In this document: in pieces, positions 10,940-21,259 of the stretch | Numbering within the stretch: position 1 is the first letter of the stretch | Layout of the letters: each line of letters begins with the position of its first letter | The notes under the pieces: generated by a model | Told to the model about the DNA's origin: nothing | The model's input: only the letters and a program-made list of their open reading frames with translations | Databases searched by the model: none | Made by a program: the position numbers and the translations under genes | DNA from: Pteria penguin | Taxonomy: Eukaryota > Mollusca > Bivalvia > Pterioida > Pteriidae | NCBI GenBank assembly: GCA_035048485.1 | Contig: CM068587.1 | Coordinates: 33,155,001 to 33,219,000, forward strand | Reading direction: 5' to 3' | DNA: 64,000 bases

Positions 10940-11460
10940 TCTGTGATTTTATTGTAGAAACACGAATACCCTGCCGACAGCAAAGTTTAAGAAAATTTTC
11001 TGAGTCAATTGGGGCATAACTCGATAGAAAATATTCAGTCGTCACCAATTTAAAACTTGACGCAGATATTATCAAAATGTATCTATATGCAATGTACCAA
11101 ATTTCAAATCAATATGTGCATTCATTGTAAAGACAGGGCACAGAAACTGTTAATCATTGGAAATTTTCTAAGTCCAGGGGGCATAACTCCGTCAAAAATT
11201 ATTCGACCCCCAACCAAACCAAAGCTTGACCTAGATCAGCTTGTGATGTATTAATATACAATATTTCAATTTATATGCGCTTTCATTGTAGAAATAGAGT
11301 AAGGAGGCTTTGAATTTAATTACTGGAAATTTTCTAGGTCCAAGGGACATAACTCCGTAAAAGATTATTCGACCGTACTCAAATCAGAACTTGACCTGGA
11401 TAATCTCTTGATGTGTTAGTATGTTAGATTTCTTTTCATCTTACAGAGATAGAGCACGGA
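10940..11460. repeat. Three tandem copies of a ~167-bp repeat
   Basis: The block GGAAATTTTCTAAGTCCA, GGGGCATAACTCCGTCAAAA, TTATTCGACC, AACTTGACCTAGAT recurs with GCATAAC at 11014, 11181 and 11348 (period 166-167). The units are diverged (roughly 70-80% by eye). This resembles a tandem/dispersed repeat I associate with bivalves. Confidence 0.7.
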
Positions 11461-11469
11461 AACGAAATT

Positions 11470-12740
11470 TTGACTTTTTTCAATTCATTATTCTTTGCAT
11501 CTTTCGATATATCAGTTACATGCAATAGTATTATAATATAATATACATATATACAATATTTACAATGTATATAGCATGTGGAGAATGAGCAAATGTTTAT
11601 GTGACATTAATAAGTAGAATGCATTTATCAAATCGTTGGCTTGTAAATGATTATAAAATGTAGTCAAAAATGCAATATATTATGAAATTATATCAAAAAC
11701 TGTCAGCAATCGCAGTACCGCTTAAATTCGAATATACTTATTTCTAAAGAGTGACGCTTTATGCAAAACCTTTCCCAGTTTATTAAAATCTTTGGGAGTT
11801 TTAGCATAAAGCGTCACTCCTTAGAAATAAGTTGATTTAAAAGTAAACGGTACATAAATTACATATTCTATTGCCTCTTATTTCTTGTCGCTATCTTCCA
11901 TTCTCGACATTAAAGTTATGGTAAGAAAACATGTAGTACATGTATATTTTCTATGTACAATTGATTTTGTCAAGTAATATTGGAGACAACAATTATCAAT
12001 TACATGTATATACTCGTATATTTGATATACAAATATAATTGATATACAATTATCAATTATATACTCGTATATTTCTCCTCTTAATGTGTTACTAATTTCT
12101 GACATTTCTTGTTTACATACATCTTCGACTCTCTGTTCAGTAATTTGGAAAATTTGTTTTCTATCACCTGTGATGCTTTATTGGCATACAAGTCCCAATT
12201 TGCCTAATTCACTTTTTATACTTGAAATCCATTTATTTTCTCCAAAATCGTTTGATAGAAACAATTCAGTTATTTGAATGTTCTAAATTTAACCAATATT
12301 TTGAATTCTTAATTTTCTATCTACGGTAAATGGCAGCCTATAATATTCAAAATATGCAAGTTTACTCATTTGAAAGGCGATGGAATATTTGGGAAAAAAT
12401 CATACTAATCTGATACATATATACGTATTTCGTAAAATTCAATTCCTGGAATTAAAAACACAATTCCTTAAAGTATAAGCCTAAATAATTTAATTATTTA
12501 CACATTGCCTGTATAACGAATCCACAAACGGGCGGAGCAAATTTAGTCTATTTCTATATGGACAGTGTCCTTTCGATTAATACATAATTGGCGCCACACG
12601 TAAACACAACTCCTGTTCAATCTATATATGTGTAGATCTGTATATCGAGTGATTGCTGACTGAATAAAAGTCGGTTTTAAATTCAATAATATAAAAAATA
12701 TATAAAATCATTGGTGCTTTTTTTTCTGTCAGTTCATGGT
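11470..12740. other. AT-rich noncoding sequence with small inverted and direct repeats
   Basis: Contains the hairpin listed at 11736-11832 and a direct repeat (CAATTATCAATTA...TATACTCGTATATTT) at about 11987-12020 and 12046-12076. No exon or gene recognised. Confidence 0.5.
11736..11832. repeat. Hairpin-forming inverted repeat, 29-bp arms
   Basis: Arm 11736-11764 (ACTTATTTCTAAAGAGTGAC onward to GCTTTATGC) pairs with 11804-11832 with one mismatch. The loop also contains a weak inverted pair (CCTTTCCCAG / CTTTGGGAG). A short MITE is the likeliest reading. Confidence 0.65.
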
Positions 12741-12755
12741 TCTCTTTCTATCTCA

Positions 12756-13124
12756 TACGAGGGCGAGTCAACAAGTTTCCAGCCTGTCCCATTTTCAATA
12801 GACCGAGACGCTCACAATTTTCACACCTAATTTATATTCAAAGTTGTTACCTGGGTACAAAATTTCATGCATATCGGTTCATCGTTTACTGAGATATTTG
12901 ACGTTAAATATGGCTAGGAAAGAAAAGGCATGTTTTTCATCTAAAGTTGAGTACCGTGCTGTAATTCGGTTCCTGTATCTAAAAGGTAAAAGAGGAAAGG
13001 AGATTCACGCCGAGTCATATTATGTTTATGGGTCTTCTTCACCATAGCGGAATTCAAACGCGGTAGAACGAGTTTAGAAGACGAAGCCAGGTCTGGACGC
13101 CCTCTGGATGCCACCGACGAATAA
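12756..13124 (+). pseudogene. Mariner transposon 5' end with broken transposase
   Basis: The terminal-repeat-like TACGAGGGCGAGTCAACAAG is followed, after a leader, by an ATG at 12910 opening the helix-turn-helix part of a mariner transposase (MARKEKACFSSKVEYRAVIR). The frame breaks at TAG 13045. A second frame from about 13035 resumes with EFKRGRTSLEDEARSGRP, a hallmark of the mariner N-terminal region, and stops at 13122. The region between the two helix-turn-helix halves is shortened, and the catalytic DDD domain and 3' end are absent. Full mariner transposases are about 345 residues; about 70 remain. This is a dead, truncated copy with at least one frameshift. Confidence 0.8.
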
Positions 13125-13186
13125 ATGTATTGCAAATTTTGATATACCTGTAATCAAATTATAAGAAATGATTGTAAAAAAATTCC

Positions 13187-13300
13187 TGTCTATCGATGTA
13201 TAGTTTGTGCATTGGTCTTTGTCTATACATCGATGGACATATATATATATATATACAATACAATCATGTATATTCATACAATCATGTATATTCATCTACA
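13187..13300. repeat. Inverted repeat plus (TA)n and an 18-bp direct repeat
   Basis: GTCTATCGATGTATAG is inverted about 20 bases later (CTATACATCGATGGAC), followed by a short (AT)n run and two copies of ACAATCATGTATATTCAT. Confidence 0.6.
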
Positions 13301-14134
13301 TTCTCTGTATCTGTGTACACCATGCTATAATAGTTATTAATATCTCCATCAAAGATATAGTGGTAAAATCTTTGTACTTTCGTATCTTTGTACACTATGC
13401 GAATTGTTGTTGATATTTCAATCAATGATCCATCTATACATATAAATATAAATGTATTAAAATGGATAAGTATGTGAGTAAATAAATGAAGGTCGTCTCG
13501 TATTGTGTACTGTCATATCTATATGTAAGTCTGTTGTTGTATATCGATGTATGTATGTTATTGTTGGTCTATGTACATTAACAATAAATAGATTCCAACG
13601 GTAAAAAACAAAAATACTATGTGTACCTTTCTTCACACATAAACATTTAAAAAAAAAACAACGTATGTACATGCACCCCCTCACTGTCTGGTACTTTATG
13701 AAAGCCCCCGATTTCACAACCTTAACATAAAATACTATTTACATATGTGACAGAAACAGTTTGCTTCGACATGTAAATAGAAATCTTCATTTTACTTTAT
13801 GCAAACATAGCATTCCTTCCTTGGTCTGCTAGGTGCTTTTTGGTGACATTAAATTCTTCTTTGTAATTTAGAACTCCTAAATAGCTGAACGCCTATTACG
13901 TAGGTTTTATATATGCATTGTGGCGTTATTGTTTGACAGGTCATTTATTTATGACGTCATAATGAAAAAGTGTGCCAAAGAAGCTAAATTGGACATCTGG
14001 CAGTCAGTCAATTTCCACAGAAGGGCAGTTCTTTTTAATTAGAATGCCAATAGAATTTTTAAAATTATTCACAAAGGAAACCTTTGTATTTTACACATGT
14101 TTTTGCAAATGCCATACAGTGATTTATGCATATA
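13300..14134. other. Unassigned noncoding sequence
   Basis: Only small chance frames (such as 13457-13717 minus and 13972-14154 plus) and no recognised repeat. One TGACGTCA site at 13952-13959. Confidence 0.4.
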
Positions 14135-14740
14135 ACAGGCACTGCTGTACATGAAGAGTGCCTTTTTTAAAAACTACCCCACCCTCCTTTATATCTCGTC
14201 TCGTTCTTCTTTCCCCTAAGGTAAGAAATGATAGCCATAATGGGGCCGCTTCACCAGTATTTCCTACAAGTTCCGGTGATAATCAGAGGAAAATAAAGTA
14301 CCAACATGAAAAACAATGTCTAACATATGGAATAAAGATTTAATGTTAATTTTGTTTTAGTCATACATGTACATTGAACTACCGTTCGGAATCTCTCTAC
14401 TGTTATTCAAGCAAACAAGGTAAAGTCTTATTATGTAAATAAACCTGTTACAGATTGCTGGCGAGCAAACCTGTCCGCGAGCTGTGCCGTTCGAATTTCC
14501 GTTTGTTGGCGATTTCAAACATGCTTATATGAAATGTTGAGAACAGATATCAATAGGTTAGACATTGCTTTACATGTTGGTGCTTTATTTTACTTTGATG
14601 ATCATCGGAACTAGTAGGAAATACTGATTGAAACGGCTGCATTCTAGCTATCATTTCTTACCTCACCTTAGGGAAAATGGCAACGAGACGATATAGAGGG
14701 ATTTCTATAAAAGGCACTCTTCTTGTAACGCAGTGCCTGT
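14135..14740. mobile_element. 606-bp foldback element with ~195-bp inverted arms
   Basis: ACAGGCACTGC at 14135 is inverted at the right end (GCAGTGCCTGT, ending 14740). Pairing continues inward through AGAAGAGTGCCTTTT, ATCGTCTCGTT, CCCTAAGGT, AAGAAATGATAGC, CAGTATTTCCTAC and CAATGTCTAAC, so arms of about 195 bp (14135-14330 and 14546-14740) flank a ~215-bp middle. Arm identity is perhaps 80%. GCATAT occurs close outside both ends, but no exact target duplication is clear. No coding frame: a non-autonomous foldback/MITE. Confidence 0.75.
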
Positions 14741-14761
14741 GAGCATATCGAGCATTTTCAC

Positions 14762-15097
14762 TAGTACAACTTATTTGATTTATTTTACCCATACTACTTT
14801 ACTTCTATCAACTAAATCAAACGCTTTGTCATAGTCAAGAACACAGCAATAAAATCTCCCTGTTGTTTCCTTATTTGATTTTTTTTTTTTTGTTTGTTTG
14901 TTTATAAAGCGATTGTAATACAAATATGGCATCAACAGTAGAAAAACCTGGTCTAAACCCAACCTGGCTATCAGTAACCATTGAATTTTCCTTGTCCCAT
15001 TTCAATAATCTATTATTTAATGCAGCAGTGAACAATTTTTCCACACAGTTAACCAATAATATACCTCTGTCATCATAAGTGTTATTACAGTCACCTT
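14762..15097 (-). pseudogene. LINE reverse transcriptase fragment
   Basis: On the minus strand, GDCNNTYDDRGILLVNCVEK, then LFTAALNNRLLKWDKENSMV, TDSQVGFRPGFSTVDAIFVL and, after a frameshift in a T-run near 14880-14890, FYCCVLDYDKAFDLVDRSKV. The last piece holds RT motif A (D-x-x-KAFD). This is the finger/palm start of a non-LTR RT. A stop lies just upstream of GDCNN, where the similarity begins. It is probably the downstream half of the same old copy as 16020-16300. Confidence 0.8.
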
Positions 15098-15100
15098 TTT

Positions 15101-15700
15101 AGCTCACATGTGCCTAAGATTCAAATGAGTACTTGTCATAGCGTGCCGTCCGGTGTCCGTCCGTCGTTGTAAAATTTTCACGTTTTCGATTTCTTCAAAA
15201 CCGCTTGAAGGATTTTGATGAAACCATGTAGTCATGAAGTACTCATGGTCCCCAACATGTGTTGTTGTTGGTTGCCTGCATCCACTAGCAAGTGGCGCCA
15301 CCACAGGCAAATGTAGGTCAAAGTTGGCACTCTCTTTTGACAAACATATTCTTCAGACCCACTGCATACAGAGACAACTCGAATGCAAAGGAATGATCTA
15401 GAAGGATGTCTGACGAAGTGTTGCTGTGTTTGGTTCCATTCCGAAATCAAAGTTTCAACTCTCTTTAATTCATTTTTTTTTATGAATTTTTAAGAGTCTT
15501 AAAAAGGGATGGGGGATTGTTACACATTTTCAACTTCTTCAGAACCACTTGAATGATATTTATGAAACTGGATAGAAATGAAGTACTCATGGTCTCTTGC
15601 AAGTGTTGATTTTTTTCATCCAGATCTATATGCAAATTTCGGAGCATTCATTTCCTGTAAAATATTATAAATTTAAGGGTTGTGAATTTTAATTTGGCCT
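15101..15700. repeat. Dispersed repeat of the AGCTCAC...GTCCGTCCG type
   Basis: AGCTCACATGTGCC...GTCCGGTGTCCGTCCGTCGT, TTTTCACGTTTTCGATTTCT, AAGGATTTTGATGAAACCAT and AAGTGTTGCTGTGTTTGGTTCC are shared with 26590-26945 and 45310-45655. A second, shorter part (from about 15520: TTTTCAACTTCTTCAGAACC) repeats the first. It interrupts the minus-strand LINE remnants. Confidence 0.6.
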
Positions 15701-15805
15701 GCATAAACAATTGCTTTATGTTGATGACGATTCAGAATTTACAATCAGTTTTCAGTACAAATTGTAGTCCCAACACCATAAACATAAGGGAATATACATA
15801 TATAC

Positions 15806-15919
15806 TGTCCTGTGACATATTTGAAATATTCTGATATTTAAATATGCATAATGACTACTATTAATAGTAGTCATTATGCATATTTAAATATCAGAATATT
15901 TCAAATATGTCATAGGACA
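15806..15919. repeat. 114-bp near-perfect palindrome without spacer
   Basis: Two 57-bp arms meet at 15862/15863 (ACTACTATT|AATAGTAGT) with one mismatch (CTGTG against CATAG near the outer ends). Weaker pairing continues outward. It can extrude as a cruciform. It may be a MITE, a replication-generated palindrome or an assembly artefact. Confidence 0.95.
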
Positions 15920-16019
15920 ATACATTTATTTGTAAATTTTTATTGTTTATAAATCGGCACAATATAACCTTGTAACCAAAGAATTTGGGAAACCCCGATC
16001 TAAAGGTATCGCTAAATAG

Positions 16020-16300
16020 TTAACGATATAAAGATAATAACATTTTTACATTCAATATGAACAATTTATTTAGTATATAATCTATATTGCAACTTTTGTT
16101 TCGTTCTATGCTTTTAATACAAGCATGTATCTCATCTAAACCAATCTCTGCACCCAGTAGGTCAAAACTAGAATCAAAGTTTTTGTAAATGAGTGTCATG
16201 TGAGGCGTCATTACTTAAAGTTTTAAAATGTTCAAAATATGCCTCCTTATCAATATCAGGAGATGCATGACTGCTGTAAATATTGGGAAAATGTTTGTAA
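16020..16300 (-). pseudogene. LINE ORF2 linker fragment
   Basis: On the minus strand, NIYSSHASPDIDKEAYFEHF then KTLSNDASHDTHLQKL, a frameshift, and GAEIGLDEIHACIKSIERNK followed by SCNIDYILNKLFI. This is the segment just before the RT palm in non-LTR elements (LDEIxxCIKxLxRNKSCGxDxILNEYF). The piece and its frame shift show decay. Same strand and correct protein order relative to 14762-15097, with about 40 residues and ~0.9 kb of other repeats between them. Confidence 0.75.
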
Positions 16301-16309
16301 TTTTTTTTA

Positions 16310-16450
16310 TTTTATCTCGTTTAGCTTTTACTTTTTTATTTATTCTTTATTATTATACTAATTATTTATTTTATTTTATTATTTTATATTAATTAATTAA
16401 TTTATTTATTCATTTTATCATTTTTTAATTTTTCTTTTTTTTTTAATATT
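16310..16450. repeat. A/T-only low-complexity tract
   Basis: TATTT/TTATTA-rich sequence. No coding potential. Confidence 0.85.
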
Positions 16451-16482
16451 GTACCATATTCCCCTCGTGTCTCTTATTCGGT

Positions 16483-16693
16483 CTTTTCGTTATACAGAGT
16501 TACCTCCCATTTGGGACGGTATCTGACGTAAAGCACTTATGACGTCATCAAATTCTATGGAAACTGATCTAAAACTCAGGGAAATGATAGCCCACATATG
16601 ACGTTTTCATAGGAAATTGATGACGTCACAATTGTTTTACGTCAGATACCGTCTCAAATGGGAATTATCGAAATAACTCTGTTTAACGAAAAG
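16483..16693. mobile_element. 211-bp MITE, ends CTTTTCGTTATACAGAGTTA
   Basis: The left end CTTTTCGTTATACAGAGTTA is inverted at the right end (TAACTCTGTTTAACGAAAAG, ending 16693), with subterminal CCCATTTGGGACGGTATCTG and TGACGTAAA also mirrored. Two TGACGTCA sites lie inside (16540, 16621). A related, interrupted copy spans about 53566-54342. Confidence 0.8.
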
Positions 16694-16699
16694 TCTCTA

Positions 16700-17206
16700 T
16701 ACTCTTTCTATAGTTTTCGTTAAAATATCTTATAAATTGATGTTTTCCGTAATAGGAGACCATGATTAGCAGGGGACACATATTAAAGGTTTACATAGCC
16801 TACTTTCGTTTACAGTTGTCATTAAACCAGTGTTATCGTCATTGTACCGGCATTTCACTTTTTTAAAATTTTGAGTAATGTCTTGCTGATGAGATGATTC
16901 CAGGAAATTTCACGGTACATATAATATAATTCATGACAATTATTTCTAACAGTGCTTCAGTATTAGCTTGTACACACTGTACAATATCGGAATTTTCAAC
17001 ATTCCACGTGATTTTCTTGCATGGAACTCTACAACAATTCATGCTTTCGTTCTCACATGTAATCGAAATTCTGAATAGTCAGACAAAGTATTAAAATGGC
17101 CTGAATGAAACTCAGCAATATTATAAATATTTTCAGGTTCACATAACAGCTAATCATTGAGAATCGTACCGTTTGATCCGTAAAATGCAATGTTACCACT
17201 GGGGTC
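16700..17206. other. Unassigned noncoding sequence
   Basis: No gene or clear repeat recognised. Confidence 0.4.
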
Positions 17207-17211
17207 ATTAG

Positions 17212-17455
17212 CAGTGGCGGATTTATAGCATTAAAAGCACTCAGATAATATAATTAAAACTCCAGATTTGTCACCTAATACAGTGTACACCCCCACCCTT
17301 TTGGCAACACATTTACAAAGCATCTATAGCTAAGGTTGAAAACACTCAAATAATATGAGTAAAACTCCAGATTTAGCCGAGTATTTAAGCTAATGCTTTA
17401 CTTTCACGTGCCCCCCCCCAACCCCTCCTTTTCAGAAATCCTGGATCTGCCACTG
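17212..17455. mobile_element. CAGTGGCGG-ended element, copy A, 5-bp target duplication
   Basis: Begins CAGTGGCGGATTTATAG, ends CTGGATCTGCCACTG, and is flanked by ATTAG on both sides (17207-17211 and 17456-17460). It is 244 bp long with internal poly-C and no coding frame. The CAGxGGCGG ends are hAT-like. A 5-bp rather than 8-bp duplication recalls the hAT5 group as I remember it from repeat classifications. Confidence 0.8.
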
Positions 17456-17459
17456 ATTA

Positions 17460-18075
17460 GTATACCTTCCATTTACAACCCGGAATCCTGTTGCTTTACA
17501 TAAAGATAAAAGTTTTCAGACTAGTTTACATACTGATCACTTATCTCTATCATTTACGAGCGTAGCTTTTTAAAAAGCTTAGGTTGCAATCGGAATAGCA
17601 TTAAATCTTCAAGCTGTTGGTAACAAAGCCAAATGGCTTTATGTAAATAGGAATTACATGTACCTTTTAGAAACCATCTTTTTATTCGCAGTTGTGAATT
17701 TTCCCGCTAAAATTTCTAAAGCCATGCCTCATTTTTTCCTTATTAGGAAAGTAGCCACGCTTTTTTTCCTTTTAAGGAAAGTCTCTCGGATGTTATCGTT
17801 AATATTCGGAAATAAGTTTTTGTAGTGAGCAAATCTTTTTTTTTTTAAATTGTGATCATTTTATAATATTTATTTCTAGAAATCTCAATATTTACAGCAT
17901 AATTATGTACTAATATTGTTTCTTAGTACTAGATTATTACCCAACATGCCACGCTAATTGAGTTTCCACATGCGCTCTAAACGCGAATTTACTACCTTAA
18001 TATGCAATCGGCCGAGGCCGAGGCAATAATGCCTAAACATGTATCAGGTGAATAATCAATAACTGGCTGAACAAA
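17460..18075. other. Unassigned noncoding sequence
   Basis: A short inverted motif (TTTTTTCCTTATTAGGAAAG / TTTTCCTTTTAAGGAAAG) sits at about 17735-17785. Nothing else recognised. Confidence 0.4.
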
Positions 18076-18077
18076 CA

Positions 18078-18200
18078 TTGGCGGATTTAGAAAGGGGGAA
18101 GGGGGGGAGCGGCCCCAACCTCCTTTTTCGCTATAAGTTTAGGTAAATTTTCAGATTTTCCACCAAAAATGGACGAGTATTTCGGCTATTTCACTTTCAA
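18078..18200. mobile_element. CAGTGGCGG family, partial copy
   Basis: CATTGGCGGATTTAGAAAGG, CCCCAACCTCCTTTTTCG and CCACCAAAAATGGACGAGTATT align with copy B (50634-50786). The 3' end is missing or diverged. Confidence 0.5.
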
Positions 18201-19080
18201 CAATGCTACCATGTATATTATCTACCACGATCTACGTACTTCTCAATGGCGGAACATAAAATTTAGGTGTCGTACATTTCTTCTTAATTATATACAAGCT
18301 TTCTTGAAAATCTGTGACATGTTATTTGGTGCATATTTTGGACATCTCAGAAATTTCATATTAAAACTAAATTTGTATATACTAGTATACATGTGGAAGG
18401 ACTCTGAGGAAGATTGATATACATGTACATATACATATAGAATAAATAATGAAAAAATGAAATATTTAGGATTAAATAATTGAGTTTTGTATAAAACTTC
18501 AAATCTGATTGATCGTCACGCCCACTTCCGGAAATGCTAACAGAATATATTCCGTTTTCGTCTGGGGGGACAGTATCTGGCCCAAATGCTCTGAAATTCA
18601 GACCTCTGCCACGTACCTATTAAAGGCAACGCTGCGTCAACTGTTACACTGGATCTCGGTATTCATCGATTCTAATGAGTATTATGTCAGATTCAGTTTA
18701 TTTTGAATGCCAATACAGCATATAGAAAACACAACAATAATATGTACATTAAATACAAATAATATAACAGGCATACACAGTTACGCACACGCACTCACAC
18801 ACACATACATAAAGATACACAAATATATATACAATATAGAGGTATGAATAAGATAAGTGGTGTAGAGTGAGTAGACACATCAAATTCTAAGCTTACAGGC
18901 AAGATACAAATATTTTCCGAGATTAAGTAATTCTTTGCAATTGTTCACACTTGAAAGATGTACAAGTTTAAAAACGCTTGGCCATCTATAATAGTAAGTC
19001 TTAATATAACGATGTCTAAGTAAAAGTATAAAGACCACCCAATCTCATAAATAAATAAACAATAAGTAAGTAGATTCATA
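18200..19080. other. Unassigned sequence with a possible retroelement tail
   Basis: CAGATTCAGTTTATTTTGAATGCC at about 18689 and a matching style of tail at 58118 (TTCAAGTTCATTTATTTCC) suggest inverted 3' ends of retroelements. A CA-rich stretch lies at 18780-18810. Frames at 18169-18417 and 18509-18706 carry no recognised motif. Confidence 0.3.
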
Positions 19081-19084
19081 AATG

Positions 19085-19270
<186 letters not shown>

Positions 19271-19436
19271 ATAAAATAAAATATCGATTATGATTGATTA
19301 ATTACAGTTTGATTTACATAAGCTGAATGAACCTACACATTATCAGTTTTTGGGGCAAAGAAGAATGAATAGGTGGAGAAGAGCTTCCCTCCCTAAGTGC
19401 CGTACCTGCCAAGTACAGAAAAGTATCGTAAGTCAG

Positions 19437-19567
19437 GGATGGATCTAGAATTTTTCTAGGGGATCAATTTTAAGGGAGTTTTACCCTTTTTGGTAAAGTT
19501 TTCCCTAGGATCTTCTTCTTTTGAATATGGAGTGTAGTGCAACTCCGGTAATTCCTCTGGATCCACC
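19437..19567. mobile_element. CAGTGGCGG family, diverged copy
   Basis: CAGGGATGGATCTAGAATTT at the left and TTCCTCTGGATCCACCAATG at the right resemble the inverted ends of the family. No clear target duplication. Confidence 0.45.
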
Positions 19568-19811
19568 AATGTGTAAGAAACATTTTTATTTTATGCATTC
19601 TGGTCTCTTCTGTTATCTTTTACAACAAAGTTGCATCTATATCTATGCATATCGAACACTCCTACGGTTACAGCAAGGTCGGAATCTATATTTACTCATT
19701 TCAAACACCCATCGGCTACAGTATGGTCAGAATCTATGTTTACTCCTTCTTTTGAAATTAAGAGGCGTCTTCTTCTAGATGTAATAAGGTACCTTTTGTG
19801 ATTTTATTAGA

Positions 19812-20324
19812 GATGGATTAGAAATAATTATTGATGAAGAAATAAGATACGAGCGAGTACATAGGTTTGGTCAGCTGTTGGACAATATTGATAATGACAC
19901 GGCCCAGAGACCACGTGCTATTGTGGCCAAGTTTTCCTCGTACAAACAAAGGAAACACGTCTGTAGATCTGGTCCATAGCTCTGGGGGAAACCATTTGGT
20001 ATCAATGAGCAGTTCCCGCGGGAGATTGTGAATACACGCAAATTATTTTTGCCTGCCTACAGAGAAGCAAAAAAGAACAAAGAGAAGGTACATGTTGTGG
20101 AAGATAAATTGCACATCAACGACAGGCGTGTTTATCCAGGGGATACTGCATCAACAATGGAGGAGACTTCTGCTGACGAGAGGGTTCATCGTACATTGAA
20201 GTGGCCTGGCGCTCATCTAGACCCCGATCGCGAGGAAACGATGCCAATCGTTATCCATCTAATGGATATCGTACAGGTCAGCAACGGGTTCCACACAGAG
20301 GTAACGGAATGCGCGTGGACGTAG
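19812..20324 (+). pseudogene. LINE ORF1 protein, C-terminal part, one in-frame stop
   Basis: A single frame of 171 codons with one TAG at about 19977-19979. Before the stop: IRYERVHRFGQLLDNI, then RPRAIVAKFSSYKQRKHVC. After it: FGINEQFPREIVNTRKLFLP, AYREAKKNKEKVHVVEDKLH, INDRRVYP. These match the RRM-to-C-terminal domain of L1-type ORF1 proteins (IERAHRxG, RPIIVKFxxYKxR, FGINEQFPxEI, PAxKxAK, VxDKLxIDGxxY), which bind RNA in the retrotransposition particle. The N-terminal coiled coil is missing, so the copy looks 5'-truncated at about 19810. The endonuclease frame begins about 65 bases downstream, as in a two-ORF LINE. Confidence 0.75.
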
Positions 20325-20390
20325 GCCCGCATTGCGCTGGAGGTGTCGGGATGTACACTCTACCACAACGAACGTTAATAAATTTTGTAA

Positions 20391-21105
20391 CATTGCTGTT
20401 TTAAATGTCTGTGGACTAAGACAGAAAATTAGTTACCCCGAATTCTCGGACTTTATTAAAAGATACCAATGGCCTATGTGAAACTAAGTTAAATGACAAT
20501 GACTCTATTGTTATAAATGATTTTGAAATATTTTGTAATAATAGACAGTTATCTCACAGAAGCTCTGGTGGAATAGCTTTTTGGACTAGAAAAAAGATGT
20601 TGAACCACACTACTGTTTTCCTTAACAAGTCTGAGTTCATTCAATGCTTATGTATAACAAATTGTATTGATGGCAGAGATGTATATATTGGTTTGATCTA
20701 CTTACCACGTGAGGGTTCCAAATATGTCCATGCTGAAATGTGGGACGAATTTCAGATTGAGTTTTCCAAAATCAGACCGCTTACAGATAATATTTTAGTC
20801 ATGGGTGATTTCAGTTCTAGAACTAGTAATCAACCCAGATTCTGATGACTTTTTGTGTCACCATGTAGGCATTGATGGTGATTTTTTCAGAAGAATTGAA
20901 TTTTGTTAAATCGTTGATTGATAAAGATATGTCATTGATATCATAATGAAAGATACAATAATTACGGAAGAAAACTTGTTGAATTTTGCAGAAGCAACAA
21001 TATTGTGATTTTGAATGGTCAATTTGGAGATGATAAAATGGTTGGTAAGGTCACGTGTAAAACTATTAGTACTATAGATTATGTAATGACCACGTCACGC
21101 TAATT
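20391..21105 (+). pseudogene. LINE AP-type endonuclease domain, broken
   Basis: Starts IAVLNVCGLRQKISYPEFSD, then after a frameshift near 20470 CETKLNDNDSIVINDFEIFC, LSHRSSGGIAFW, DVYIGLIYLPREGS, then NILVMGDFSSRT. These correspond to endonuclease landmarks of non-LTR retrotransposons (NVCGL, the catalytic ETK, SGGIA, GDFNSRT). A further frame (about 20960-21090) adds NNYGRKLVEFCRSNNIVILN, GQFGDDKMVGKVTCK and TISTIDYVM, the domain's end with the S/T-x-IDYV motif. At least two frameshifts and several stops inactivate it. The enzyme would nick target DNA to prime reverse transcription. Confidence 0.8.
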
Positions 21106-21259
21106 TGCCCACTTTGAATTTCTTTGTCTGGACAAACACTACTATTGGAAGATGATTGCAATACGATTGAATCTACCAATAACACTCTACATCGCTAGAA
21201 ATATGGAGGAAATGAATTGTTCACTGAAAATATTTGTGATAGTGATATATTCATATTTT

